This document shows positions 23,190-31,821 of a stretch of 36,495 nt of DNA, piece after piece; positions within the stretch are counted from its first letter, which is position 1; each line of letters opens with the position of its first letter. The stretch is from an uncultured delta proteobacterium (GTDB lineage: Bacteria > Desulfobacterota > Syntrophorhabdia > Syntrophorhabdales > Syntrophorhabdaceae), in assembly GCA_903822335.1 (NCBI GenBank), contig CAIJOT010000242.1, positions 1-36,495 of the forward strand, in the 5' to 3' direction. The notes under the pieces are model-generated. The model was not told the origin of the DNA, did no database searches, and saw only the letters and a list, made by a program, of their open reading frames with translations. The position numbers and the translations under genes are program-made.

Positions 23190-23852
23190 ATGAACAAAAT
23201 CCAGATAGCCCCTTCTATTTTATCGTGTAATTTCTTACACCTCGGTCAGGAAATAAAAGATGTTGAAGAAGCTGGTGCAGACATGATCCATATAGATGTT
23301 ATGGACGGCCATTTCGTACCTAACATAACAATAGGGCCCATGGTTGTAGAAGCGATAAAGAAAATCTCAAAAATATCTCTTGACGTCCATCTTATGATAG
23401 AAAATCCGGACATGTATATTAACAATTTTGTAGATGCCGGCGCAGATATTGTTACCATTCACGTAGAAACAGACTCCCATATCTTCAGAACCATAGAGGT
23501 GATAAAATCTCACGGTAAAAAGGCTGGTGTATCGTTAAATCCCTCAACCCCTTTAAGCTCTGTAGAATACATTATAAACGAAGTTGACCTTATACTGATA
23601 ATGACAGTCAATCCAGGTTTTGGCGGTCAGAAATACATCCGTTCTATGGAAAAAAAGATAAAAAAGGCGAAGGAGATGATAGAAAAAACAGGTAGGGCGA
23701 TAGACCTTGAAGTAGATGGTGGCATTAAGGCACAAAATGTAAAAAAGGTTGTAGAGGCAGGCGCAAGCATCCTTGTAATGGGTACGGAGATATTCCATAG
23801 TAAAAATTATAAAGAAAAATTTCTGGAAATCAGGAAAATAATCGAGGGATAA
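23190..23852 (+). CDS. rpe: Ribulose-phosphate 3-epimerase
   Basis: This enzyme interconverts ribulose 5-phosphate and xylulose 5-phosphate in the pentose phosphate pathway, using a TIM barrel with a bound metal. The metal and catalytic residues are in place: S9 (APSILSCNF), H34 and D36 (HIDVMDG), H67 (DVHLMI) and D176 (LEVDGGI). The phosphate-binding loop NPGFGGQ is at 141-147. The length of 220 residues is normal. GGAGG lies about eight bases before the ATG. Confidence 0.96.
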   Translation: MNKIQIAPSILSCNFLHLGQEIKDVEEAGADMIHIDVMDGHFVPNITIGPMVVEAIKKISKISLDVHLMIENPDMYINNFVDAGADIVTIHVETDSHIFRTIEVIKSHGKKAGVSLNPSTPLSSVEYIINEVDLILIMTVNPGFGGQKYIRSMEKKIKKAKEMIEKTGRAIDLEVDGGIKAQNVKKVVEAGASILVMGTEIFHSKNYKEKFLEIRKIIEG

Positions 23853-23856
23853 GGGC

Positions 23857-24501
23857 TTGACGCTGGAACTTAAAAAACAAAAAATCTACAAAAAAGTTTT
23901 TGAGAATGCATGTAATGCACTTTTAAGCTCTCATATTGAAAAACAGCTTCACAACGCTGCCCTGGATTATGAACGAGAAGAAAACCGATATACCGTTGCA
24001 ATACCCTACTTTGATGAGGTAATCACCTTCAAGGTGCCGGAGCTTTCTTTTATAAGCTCAAAAGGCGTGAATATAACCCTTGTCACAAAAATCATACTGC
24101 TCCACTATATCTATACTGCATCAGGAACTTCGCTTGGAGTTGATAAAATCCCTTACGAAGACATCCCGGGCTGCAGGCAATATCAACCCGTTTTTGAAAA
24201 AAGGGTTACAAAACCATTACAATCCGCATTTGGTTATAACAAGTATGCATTTCTTGAAGCAGGTGGTGGACTTAAAGGAAAAGAAGAAGAATTTGGTGAT
24301 GCATCGTTTACCCTATATGCACTCCCGAGGGTACCAATTACCTTTATTCTCTGGGAGGGGGATGAAGAATTCCCACCCTCGGTAAGGACCCTCTTTGACC
24401 CTTCCATCCAAAAGTACCTGCCCCTTGAAGATATTGTGGTCATATCAAAACTCGCCTCTACAAGGATTATAAAAGAGGCGAGGTTAAAATACTCTCTTTA
24501 A
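23857..24501 (+). CDS. DUF3786-domain protein
   Basis: This 214-residue cytoplasmic protein matches my recollection of DUF3786, a family found mainly in anaerobes and sometimes fused to iron-sulfur or corrinoid-related domains. Notable segments are LLHYIYTASGTSLGVDKIPYEDIPG and FTLYALPRVPITFILWEGDEEFPPSVRTLFD. The function is unknown. The start is TTG at 23857, four bases after rpe, with a purine-rich GAGGGATAAGGG just upstream. Its 3' end overlaps the convergent acyl-CoA dehydrogenase gene by 18 bp. Confidence 0.75.
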   Translation: MTLELKKQKIYKKVFENACNALLSSHIEKQLHNAALDYEREENRYTVAIPYFDEVITFKVPELSFISSKGVNITLVTKIILLHYIYTASGTSLGVDKIPYEDIPGCRQYQPVFEKRVTKPLQSAFGYNKYAFLEAGGGLKGKEEEFGDASFTLYALPRVPITFILWEGDEEFPPSVRTLFDPSIQKYLPLEDIVVISKLASTRIIKEARLKYSL

Positions 24502-25629
24502 CAGTTCTCTTGCTATGACTGCTTTCTCTACCTCTTTAGAGCCTTCATAAATCTCGACTATCTTTGCATCCCTGTAAAACCTCTCTATATCATAGTCTCT
24601 GATAAACCCATACCCTCCGTGTAACTGCAATGCTTCATTTGCCACATATACACCAGTCTCTCCTCCATACCACTTTGCCATAGAGATTAAAGCCGAGTCA
24701 GGTTTCCCTTTATCCAAAAGATATGCCGCCCTCCAGTATAGACTCCTTGCAGCCTCAACTCTTGTGGCCATCTCTGCAATTATGAACTGGATGCCTTGAA
24801 AATCAGAAAGCATCTGTCCAAAAGCTCTTCTCTTTTTCACATACGATATAGCCATCTCTAACGAACCCTGTGCCAATCCAACACCCTGGGCCGCTACATG
24901 TAACCTTGTTCTATTGAAAAAATCCATAAGCTGGTAAAACCCATACCCTTCCCTGCCTATGAGGTTTTTTACGGGCACCTCCACATTATTATAGCTCAGT
25001 TCTGCTGTATTGGAAGCCCTTATTCCCATTTTGCCTGATAACTTCACAGCCTCGAAACCGCTCCTGTCCGTCTCCACAAGAATAACACTGTGCCTTCTAT
25101 GGGGGTCCTTTTCGTCCTTGTCGATCATGCAAAAAACAAGCAAATAATGAGCAATACACCCATTGGTGATAAACATCTTGTTCCCATTTATAACAAACTT
25201 ATCCCCTCTTTTTTCCGCCCTCGTTTTTGTGGAGGTAACGTCGCTGCCTGCATCCGGCTCTGTAATAGCAAATCCCATAATTGCCTCACCTGCAATAAGA
25301 GGAGGCAGATATTTTTTCTTTTGTTCTTCTGTCCCAAAAGTCTGGATCATCTCTGCTCCAAATGTGCAGGATAGAATCGCCTGTCCGCACCCGGGATCAA
25401 CCCTCCAGAATTCTTCCGTTATCAAAGAGTGTTCGAAAAAACCAAGCCCATGTCCTCCATACTCTTCCTTAATAAATGTTCCGACAAACCCATGTTCACA
25501 CGCTTTCTTATGGAGGGATAAATCAAACTCTTCTTTTTCGTCAAATTCCTTTGCCCTGTCTTTAAATTCTCCTTCTGCAAACTCCCTCGCAGCCTTTTTT
25601 ATATCAACCTGCTCTACCGTTAGTTCCAT
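24484..25629 (-). CDS. Acyl-CoA dehydrogenase
   Basis: This FAD enzyme oxidises acyl-CoA to the trans-2-enoyl form and passes electrons to ETF. It has 381 residues, with the usual three parts: an N-terminal helical domain, a beta-barrel (GFAITEPDAGSDVTS at about 135-149 and FVINGNKMFITNG) and a C-terminal helical domain ending LQLHGGYGFIRDYDIERFYRDAK. The catalytic base is E362 in IYEGS. The substrate chain length cannot be read from this. GGGGTGA lies before the ATG. No etfAB or other beta-oxidation gene is adjacent. Confidence 0.93.
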   Translation of the reverse strand: MELTVEQVDIKKAAREFAEGEFKDRAKEFDEKEEFDLSLHKKACEHGFVGTFIKEEYGGHGLGFFEHSLITEEFWRVDPGCGQAILSCTFGAEMIQTFGTEEQKKKYLPPLIAGEAIMGFAITEPDAGSDVTSTKTRAEKRGDKFVINGNKMFITNGCIAHYLLVFCMIDKDEKDPHRRHSVILVETDRSGFEAVKLSGKMGIRASNTAELSYNNVEVPVKNLIGREGYGFYQLMDFFNRTRLHVAAQGVGLAQGSLEMAISYVKKRRAFGQMLSDFQGIQFIIAEMATRVEAARSLYWRAAYLLDKGKPDSALISMAKWYGGETGVYVANEALQLHGGYGFIRDYDIERFYRDAKIVEIYEGSKEVEKAVIARELLKRVF

Positions 25630-25708
25630 AATTCACCCCATCTTTTGTAACATTCTCAGGCTATTTTAAGAGAATAAGAAAATACTTTCAAGACATTGTT
25701 TTCCTTCT

Positions 25709-26797
25709 TCACACATGAAACCTGACATGTAAAATATCTCCGTCTTGTACTATGTAATCCCTGCCCTCTATTCTCAAGAGCCCTTTCTCTCTTGCCACGT
25801 GTTCGGAGCCACACCGGACAAAATCCTCAACATTGATTACTTCTGCCTTTATAAAACCTCTCTCCATATCGGAATGTATCTTTCCTGCTGCTTTCGCACA
25901 GGTTGTATTCCTTTCAATAGTCCATGCCCTCATCTCTTTACCCACTACGGTATAAAAAGTGATAAGACCAAGCATCTCATAGCCTATCCTGATGACCTTC
26001 TCTATGGACATCTCCCTCATGCCGTAAAGTTCCATGTAAGAGTTTCTTTCCTCACCAGAAAGACAGGCAAGGTCCTGTTCCAGTTTACCACAGATGTAGA
26101 CAATCCTTTTCCCTTTTAAATGTATTACATTATCAAGCTCATCTACAGGTACATGAGTAATGTTTTCTTCGTCAATATTTGCTATGTAAAAAATTGGTCT
26201 GGAGGTAATCAGGTCGAAGGAACAAACAGCCTCCCTTTCGTTCTCACTAAATTTCTCCACGTCAATAAATAAGCCCTTTTCAAGTGTTGCCTTCAACTTT
26301 GATAATATATCCCATTCAACCGTGCTTTTCTCTTTCGATACCTTGGCAAGTCTTTCAATCTTGTTTAGTCTTTCTTCAACAATTTCAAGGTCAGAAATAA
26401 TGATCTCAGTTTCAACGATCTCCATATCCCTCTTAGGGTCTATATCAACATACACATGTGAAACATTTTGTGTCCCAAATAGCCTTAGCACATGGGCAAT
26501 TGCATCGACATTTCTTATGTGAGATAAAAATTTATTGCCAAGACCCTCGCCTTTGTGTGCATCCTTTATGAGCCCTGCAACATCAATGAACTCGATTGTG
26601 GTAGGCGTAATCTTTTCCGGCTTCAACATGCTACCGAGCTTCTTTAACCTCTCATCAGGAACTGCTACGATACCCACATTGGGTTCAATAGTACAAAAAG
26701 GATAGGATTGACAGGGTACAGAGAGGGCAGTTAAAGCGTTAAATAGTGTGGATTTGCCTGAATTGGGTAATCCGATGATGCCACAGGAGAAACTCAT
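25709..26797 (-). CDS. ychF: Ribosome-binding ATPase YchF
   Basis: This Obg-family P-loop protein prefers ATP and binds the 70S ribosome. It has 362 residues, with G1 at residues 9-17 (GLPNSGKST), G3 DVAGLI, and NIDE in place of the GTPase NKxD, the substitution that gives ATP specificity. A coiled-coil arm (residues 120-175) and a C-terminal TGS domain (IHSDMERGFIKAEVINVEDF) follow. It overlaps pth by 4 bp; the pth-ychF pairing is widely conserved. Confidence 0.95.
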   Translation of the reverse strand: MSFSCGIIGLPNSGKSTLFNALTALSVPCQSYPFCTIEPNVGIVAVPDERLKKLGSMLKPEKITPTTIEFIDVAGLIKDAHKGEGLGNKFLSHIRNVDAIAHVLRLFGTQNVSHVYVDIDPKRDMEIVETEIIISDLEIVEERLNKIERLAKVSKEKSTVEWDILSKLKATLEKGLFIDVEKFSENEREAVCSFDLITSRPIFYIANIDEENITHVPVDELDNVIHLKGKRIVYICGKLEQDLACLSGEERNSYMELYGMREMSIEKVIRIGYEMLGLITFYTVVGKEMRAWTIERNTTCAKAAGKIHSDMERGFIKAEVINVEDFVRCGSEHVAREKGLLRIEGRDYIVQDGDILHVRFHV

Positions 26798-27351
26798 AAC
26801 TCTGAACTCCTGTTATACATACTCATGGCTTTGTCTTTTCCTTCAAACAAAAAGGTATGCAATGCATCTACCGTTCTATCCAGTGCCTCTCCCAGTGTTT
26901 CTGTTTCCTCTTCCTTAAATCTGGAAAGGACATAATCCTCAGGAAGCATTGAGGGGTCTCTCCCTATACCTATTTTTACTCTGTAGAATAGAAGTGATTG
27001 AAGTGCTTCTATTACAGATCTCACACCTTTATGCCCGCCATCTCTGCCATCCCATTTTATCTTCATTTTCCCGAATTCCATGTCAATGTCATCGTGGATA
27101 AGAATGAGGTCCTCTAATGCTATATCCATTTTTTTCATCAGAACTGAAAGCGGCCCGCCCGACAGGTTCATGAACGTATCTGGTTTTGCAAGGAGTAGGT
27201 TATTGTGTATACCTACCCTGCACCCACATAGTTTTCTTGTTATAGGGATATTAAATCTTTCTGAAAATCTATCTATTACAAGGTATCCGATGTTATGTCT
27301 CGTATATACATATCCGGAACCTTTATTTCCGAGACCACATAGTAAAAACAA
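26794..27351 (-). CDS. pth: Peptidyl-tRNA hydrolase
   Basis: This enzyme releases peptides from stalled peptidyl-tRNA. It has 185 residues. The active site is visible as N9 in GLGN, H19 in YTRHNIGY, and the PDTFMNLSG and LILIHDDIDMEFGKMKIK segments with the conserved Asn and Asp. It lies 7 bp after rplY and is coupled to ychF. Confidence 0.96.
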   Translation of the reverse strand: MFLLCGLGNKGSGYVYTRHNIGYLVIDRFSERFNIPITRKLCGCRVGIHNNLLLAKPDTFMNLSGGPLSVLMKKMDIALEDLILIHDDIDMEFGKMKIKWDGRDGGHKGVRSVIEALQSLLFYRVKIGIGRDPSMLPEDYVLSRFKEEETETLGEALDRTVDALHTFLFEGKDKAMSMYNRSSEL

Positions 27352-27358
27352 AAACCCT

Positions 27359-27985
27359 CTACTCCTCTTCCTTCTCCACCTTCTCCGGTTCTGCTATTTC
27401 TTCTTCTACGACTGGCTTTTCCTCAGCTGCTGGTGGGATGACCGTCACTATGGCAACATCCAAGCCTTCAAGAAGTTTTATACCAGGTATCGATATCTGG
27501 TGAACATGAAAAGAATCTCCTATGCCAAGGTCAGATACATCCACGTCTATCTTTTCGGGTATCTGCGCAGGTAGACATTCAACCATGATTGTCCTCAGGT
27601 GCTGTTCAATAATTCCACTATCAATTACACCTTTCGCTTGACCCACAAGATGTATTGGTATTTCTACCTGTACTGTCCTTTCCATGGATACCTGCAGGAA
27701 ATCAATATGAAGGACATTATCGCTGAGAAATTCCCTCTGTATGTCCTTTACCATAACTGGCCTGCTTTCTACATCCCCGTTATTCTGCAGTTCCATCTTC
27801 AGAATCATGTTTCGTCTTCTGTGTCTGCTCAACCGTTCCCACTCTTTTAAAGAAACTGTTATAGAGAGAGGTTCTGTGTCTTTCCCGTATAAAATTGCAG
27901 GGACTTTCCCCTCTTTTCTTAACTTTCTTGCTAAACTTTTTCCCCTACCTTTCCTTCTCTCCGCCTTTACCAGAATCTCTTCCAT
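27359..27985 (-). CDS. rplY: 50S ribosomal protein L25/general stress protein Ctc
   Basis: This 208-residue protein is the long (CTC) form of L25, which binds 5S rRNA. The N-terminal L25 barrel (residues 1-92, with KGRGKSLARKLRKEGKVPAILYG) is followed by the TL5-type C-terminal domain and a highly acidic tail (EEKPVVEEEIAEPEKVEKEEE). The tail makes this longer than the E. coli protein but normal for Deltaproteobacteria. The 95-bp gap to prs contains a tract of 7-bp repeats. Confidence 0.95.
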   Translation of the reverse strand: MEEILVKAERRKGRGKSLARKLRKEGKVPAILYGKDTEPLSITVSLKEWERLSRHRRRNMILKMELQNNGDVESRPVMVKDIQREFLSDNVLHIDFLQVSMERTVQVEIPIHLVGQAKGVIDSGIIEQHLRTIMVECLPAQIPEKIDVDVSDLGIGDSFHVHQISIPGIKLLEGLDVAIVTVIPPAAEEKPVVEEEIAEPEKVEKEEE

Positions 27986-28005
27986 TTATAACCTCCACAA
28001 ATTTC

Positions 28006-28075
28006 TTAAGGCACAAGGTGCAAGGAATCAGGCTCAAGGTACAAACCTTTGTCCTTTATCCTTTGTCCTTTAACC
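28006..28075. repeat. Ten consecutive 7-bp units between prs and rplY
   Basis: The tract tiles exactly: six units of ACAAGGT type (28006-28047) and then four of TTTGTCC type (28048-28075). The two types are roughly reverse complements of one another, so the tract could fold back on itself. It lies in the transcript between prs and rplY, where it could influence how much of the downstream message survives. Confidence 0.85.
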
Positions 28076-28080
28076 TGCAT

Positions 28081-29016
28081 CTATATAAACAATGAACTCA
28101 CAGATTCATCCCTATGTATTCTCTTTATTGCTTCACCGAGTATAGGAGAAACATCAAGCACTTTAATCTTACCCACTTTCTCTGCCTCTTCGGAAAGCGG
28201 TATTGTATTTGTAACAATTAGTTCTTTTATTGAGGATTTACTGATTTTTTCCACAGCGCTTCCTGAAAGGACTGGATGGGTACAACATGCATACACAGAG
28301 GTTGCGCCATTCTGCATAACAGCCTCTGCCGCTTTCACAATAGTACCTCCCGTATCAATCATATCATCAATAATGATTGCAACCTTTTTCTTAACATTCC
28401 CGATTATATGCATGACCTTTGAGACATTCGCCTTCTCTCTCCTCTTATCTATGATTGCGAGAGAAGCGTTCAGCCTTTTACCGAGTTCCCGTGCCCTTTC
28501 CACCCCGCCAGCATCTGGTGACACTATAACAACTTCTCCTTCAACCTTCTTGATATATTTTAACTGAACAGGTAATGCGTACAAATGGTCAACAGGGATA
28601 TCAAAAAAACCCTGAATCTGGCCTGCATGTAAATCCATTGCAAGTATCCTTGAAGCCCCGGAAATAGTGATAAGATTAGCCACAAGTCTTGCAGATATTG
28701 GTGTTCTTGGGATTACCTTCCTATCCTGTCTTGCATAACCATAATAGGGAATAACTACCGAGATCCTGTCAGCAGACGCCCTCTTCAGGGCATCAAGCAT
28801 AATCAATAACTCCATGATGTTGCGACTGACAGGCGGACACGTAGGCTGGACAACAAAAATATCCATACCCCTTACACTTTCCTGGATCTCCACCTGTATC
28901 TCACCATCACTGAATTTACCGACATTAGCTCTGCCTAACTCAATATCGAGAAACTCACATATCTTTTTTGCAAGCTGCACATTTGCATTCCCTGAAAATA
29001 TCCTGAGTTTATTCAC
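28081..29016 (-). CDS. prs: Ribose-phosphate pyrophosphokinase
   Basis: This enzyme makes PRPP from ribose 5-phosphate and ATP for nucleotide, histidine and tryptophan synthesis. It has 311 residues: the ATP-binding loop [17 protein letters not shown], the catalytic flexible-loop region, the metal-binding [20 protein letters not shown] and the PRPP loop [11 protein letters not shown]. The length is normal for class I. It follows tRNA-Gln by 23 bp in the same direction. Confidence 0.96.
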   Translation of the reverse strand: MNKLRIFSGNANVQLAKKICEFLDIELGRANVGKFSDGEIQVEIQESVRGMDIFVVQPTCPPVSRNIMELLIMLDALKRASADRISVVIPYYGYARQDRKVIPRTPISARLVANLITISGASRILAMDLHAGQIQGFFDIPVDHLYALPVQLKYIKKVEGEVVIVSPDAGGVERARELGKRLNASLAIIDKRREKANVSKVMHIIGNVKKKVAIIIDDMIDTGGTIVKAAEAVMQNGATSVYACCTHPVLSGSAVEKISKSSIKELIVTNTIPLSEEAEKVGKIKVLDVSPILGEAIKRIHRDESVSSLFI

Positions 29017-29039
29017 TTATGTCTCCTTGCTCACAGATT

Positions 29040-29111
29040 CTGGGGTGGGAGGATTCGAACCTCCGAATGCAGGCTCCAAAGGCCTGTGTCTTACCGCTTG
29101 ACGACACCCCA
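29040..29111 (-). tRNA. tRNA-Gln (anticodon TTG)
   Basis: A 72-base cloverleaf on the minus strand. The acceptor stem is TGGGGTG/CACCCCA, the D loop contains AAGCGGTAAG, the anticodon loop is CTTTGGA (anticodon TTG) and the T arm is GGAGG-TTCGAAT-CCTCC. The discriminator base is G, and CCA is not encoded. It lies between spoVG and prs and is probably processed from the same transcript, an arrangement seen in many Deltaproteobacteria. Confidence 0.97.
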
Positions 29112-29122
29112 ACACTTAATCT

Positions 29123-29392
29123 TTACTGCTGCTCTTTCCTGTTTATCTCTCTTTCATACGCTTCCAACACGCTCGACTCTATCTGCTGCCTCGTCGTATT
29201 ATTTAAAGGATGGACAGTGTCTCTATAAGAACCATCTTTCATCTTTTTGCTTGGCATAGCAACGAAAAGCTTGCTATCACCATGTATAACCTTTAAGTCT
29301 CTCACGATAAAACAATCATCAAACACAATCGATGCATAGGCTTTCACCCTCTTCTCACTTACAGGAAATATCTTAACATCTGTGATCTCCAT
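29123..29392 (-). CDS. spoVG: SpoVG-family RNA/DNA-binding regulator
   Basis: This 89-residue protein starts MEITDVKIFPV and carries AYASIVFDDCFIVRDLKVI and FVAMPSKKMKDGSYRDTVHPL, the core of the SpoVG family. These are site-specific nucleic-acid-binding regulators named from sporulation but widespread in non-sporulating anaerobes. AGGAGGGG lies before the ATG. It sits between ispE and tRNA-Gln. Confidence 0.95.
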   Translation of the reverse strand: MEITDVKIFPVSEKRVKAYASIVFDDCFIVRDLKVIHGDSKLFVAMPSKKMKDGSYRDTVHPLNNTTRQQIESSVLEAYEREINRKEQQ

Positions 29393-29405
29393 AACTTTTC
29401 CCCTC

Positions 29406-30359
29406 CTATATACTGTGTGCTATAAAAATACTTCCCATATCACTTACCATACTGGATGCTTTTCTTGCCGCCCTTTCACTCTCAAAAATACCGAATACTG
29501 AGGAACCGCTGCCACTCATTAATACACCGATAGAACCTGTTCTTCTTAATCTATCTTTTATAGTATCAATTTTTGGACATAGTAAAATACCGATCTTCTC
29601 AAGGTCATTTTCCAAAATGCCTGCAATATCTCTTGTGGTTTTAAATTTTCCCCTCAATTTAATATCATTTTCGCCTTTTGTCAATACGATTTTTAGGCCT
29701 TTGTACACTTCTCTGGTCTGTAAAATCACGTCTGGATATACAATCAGATACCACAGAGCAGGCAACTCAACAGGTAAAATTCTTTCCCCGATTCCCTTCA
29801 TGATACACGACTTCCCATATAAGAATAAAGGAACATCCGCACCTATCTCACTGCCTAATGCCATAAGTTCTCCGTCTCCAATAGATAACCCCCATATCTC
29901 CTTCATCCCTTTTAAAACAGTCGCTGCATTGCTGCTTGGTCCTCCAAGCCCACTACCAACGGGTATGTTTTTCTCAACATATACCCTCACCCCTGAATCT
30001 ACCTTATATGTTTCCTTCAAAAGCATAACTGCCTTGTATATTGTATTCCTCTCCCCATCCGGTAAAATGCCCTTATCATCTTTAACAATCACCTTTCCAT
30101 CCCTTTGCTCCTCTATGTGTATCACATCGTAGAGGGATATAATGTCCACAATGCTGATGATGTTGTGGTATCCATCAACTCTTTTTGAAAGAACTTTTAA
30201 AAAAAGATTTACCTTTGCAGGCGACAGGAGGATATGTTCAAAACCGTGTTGAGTTGCGAGTCGTGAGTTTGCTGAAATGCTGACTTCTGTCTTCTGTCTT
30301 CTCATTGTTAACTCATCAAGATGCCCGATGTACTGTGTTTTATCGAACCCCTTCCACAT
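29406..30359 (-). CDS. ispE: 4-diphosphocytidyl-2-C-methyl-D-erythritol kinase
   Basis: IspE phosphorylates CDP-ME in the non-mevalonate isoprenoid pathway. The GHMP-kinase core is intact: K49 in SPAKVNLFLKV, the ATP loop PVGSGLGGPSSNAA (133-146) and D175 in GADVPLFL. Homologues start at about residue 43, so the first 40 residues are an extension. Much of it is encoded by 7-bp repeats (30248-30317). The only standard starts are ATG 30359, overlapping the rng stop by 20 bp, and ATG 30305, and neither has a good ribosome site. The extension is probably repeat DNA caught in frame. Confidence 0.92.
   Translation of the reverse strand: MWKGFDKTQYIGHLDELTMRRQKTEVSISANSRLATQHGFEHILLSPAKVNLFLKVLSKRVDGYHNIISIVDIISLYDVIHIEEQRDGKVIVKDDKGILPDGERNTIYKAVMLLKETYKVDSGVRVYVEKNIPVGSGLGGPSSNAATVLKGMKEIWGLSIGDGELMALGSEIGADVPLFLYGKSCIMKGIGERILPVELPALWYLIVYPDVILQTREVYKGLKIVLTKGENDIKLRGKFKTTRDIAGILENDLEKIGILLCPKIDTIKDRLRRTGSIGVLMSGSGSSVFGIFESERAARKASSMVSDMGSIFIAHSI
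30248..30317. repeat. Ten 7-bp units inside the ispE 5' end
   Basis: In the plus orientation the tract tiles as GTTGAGT-type units (30248-30268), two transitional units, ACTTCTG/TCTTCTG units (30283-30303) and two more. The tract encodes residues 15-37 of the IspE extension, and its GAAGTC-type unit matches those at 9107 and 32419. Confidence 0.8.
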
Positions 30360-31821
30360 AAAAATTATCTATACTTAACTCGGGATTGGCAATGATATTT
30401 ATCTTTGTTTGATAAGTATTCTCAATGTACTCTATTGAACTCTTTTCCTCTTCATAAAGAAGGCCCGCAACCTCTGGCGCAAGGAAGACATTGATCTTTT
30501 TCCCCTCATCTTTTTTACAAAAACTCCTCAGTTCTCGTAATACTTCGTAGCACACAGTGTATTTTGACTTTATATATCCAGAACCATCACAACTGGGACA
30601 TACTTCTGTAAGTAAACTCACTATATTATGCCTTGTTCTCTTCCTTGTTATCTGAACAAGACCAATCTCACTGATAGGATAGGCAAATGTCTTTATCCTG
30701 TCTTTCTTTAAAATATCGACAAGAGCCTGAAAGACCATATCTCTTGATTCCTTTCTTTCCATATCGATAAAGTCTACAATGATAATGCCGCCAATATTCC
30801 GCAATCTTACCTGATATGCAATCTCTTTCACAGCCTCAAGATTCGTTCGGAGGATGGTATCCTCGAGTTCTTTTTTACCAAGATACCTCCCTGTGTTCAC
30901 ATCAATGACGGTAAGAGCCTCAGTATAATCCAGCACTATATATCCTCCGGATTTTAACCAGATCTTTTTTTGCGAAAGTTTTGCAATTTCAATTTCAATT
31001 CCATATACCTCAAATACAGGATCCTTCTCATCGAAATAACTTACCTCGCATCCTTCCTCGGGAAGATAGTCCTTTAAAAAACCCTCTATTTTCTCAAAGA
31101 CAAAGGTGTCATCAACAATTATTTTTTTCAAATTATGTGAGTGAAGGTCCCTTATAACCCTGAATATGATACCAAGGTCCTGATGTAGTATAGAAGGTGC
31201 CCTGACATTTTTTGCCTTATCCAGGATACTATCCCATATTCTTTTTAAAAAAATCAGATCGCCTGCTAATTCATCTTGCGTCTTGCCCTCGGATGCGGTT
31301 CTTCCAATAAGGCCAAATCCTTTTGGACATACCTCTTTAAGCACTGCTGCAAGCCTCTTTCTTTCTTCTTCCTGCTCTATTCTACGTGAGACACCGATGT
31401 GTTCTGTACCGGGCATGAGCACAAGGAGCCTTCCAGGCAAAGTTATCTTCGATGTCACCCTTGTGCCTTTTTGACCAATGGGTTCCCTTGAAACCTGAAC
31501 AATCAATTCCTGCCCATCTTCCAGCACACCTTCAATGCGTTCATTCACCACTACAGGGAACTCCAGATTTTCAAACTCCTCGTACATCATATTATCCAAA
31601 AGAATATCCCCAACATAAAGAAAGGCAGATTTTTCAAGACCTATATCAATAAAAGCTGCGTCCATTCCTGGAACAATTCTTGCGACCTTACCTTTATAGA
31701 TATTACCCACCATACTCTTGTCGTTTTTCTTCTCTATGAAAAACTCCACCAGGACGCCGTTCTCTAAAAACGCTATTCTTGTCTCGCTGAACGTAACATT
31801 AATAATTAGCTCTGATGCCAT
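30340..31821 (-). CDS. rng: Ribonuclease G/E family endoribonuclease
   Basis: This enzyme processes rRNA 5' ends and decays mRNA. It has 493 residues: an S1 RNA-binding domain with a sensor region (about 37-125), an RNase H-like and 5'-sensor region, the DNase I-like catalytic domain with Mg ligands D307 (VIDVNTG) and D350 (IIVDFIDM), and the zinc-link CPSC at 408-411. It ends without the long disordered scaffold of E. coli RNase E, so it is RNase G-like. GAGAAGGA precedes the ATG. It overlaps the radical SAM gene upstream by 23 bp and ispE by 20 bp. Confidence 0.93.
   Translation of the reverse strand: MASELIINVTFSETRIAFLENGVLVEFFIEKKNDKSMVGNIYKGKVARIVPGMDAAFIDIGLEKSAFLYVGDILLDNMMYEEFENLEFPVVVNERIEGVLEDGQELIVQVSREPIGQKGTRVTSKITLPGRLLVLMPGTEHIGVSRRIEQEEERKRLAAVLKEVCPKGFGLIGRTASEGKTQDELAGDLIFLKRIWDSILDKAKNVRAPSILHQDLGIIFRVIRDLHSHNLKKIIVDDTFVFEKIEGFLKDYLPEEGCEVSYFDEKDPVFEVYGIEIEIAKLSQKKIWLKSGGYIVLDYTEALTVIDVNTGRYLGKKELEDTILRTNLEAVKEIAYQVRLRNIGGIIIVDFIDMERKESRDMVFQALVDILKKDRIKTFAYPISEIGLVQITRKRTRHNIVSLLTEVCPSCDGSGYIKSKYTVCYEVLRELRSFCKKDEGKKINVFLAPEVAGLLYEEEKSSIEYIENTYQTKINIIANPELSIDNFYVEGVR

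Noticed and set aside
29019-29228. Small plus-strand frames across the tRNA-Gln region
   Set aside because: They are antisense to the tRNA and to spoVG and have no coding character.
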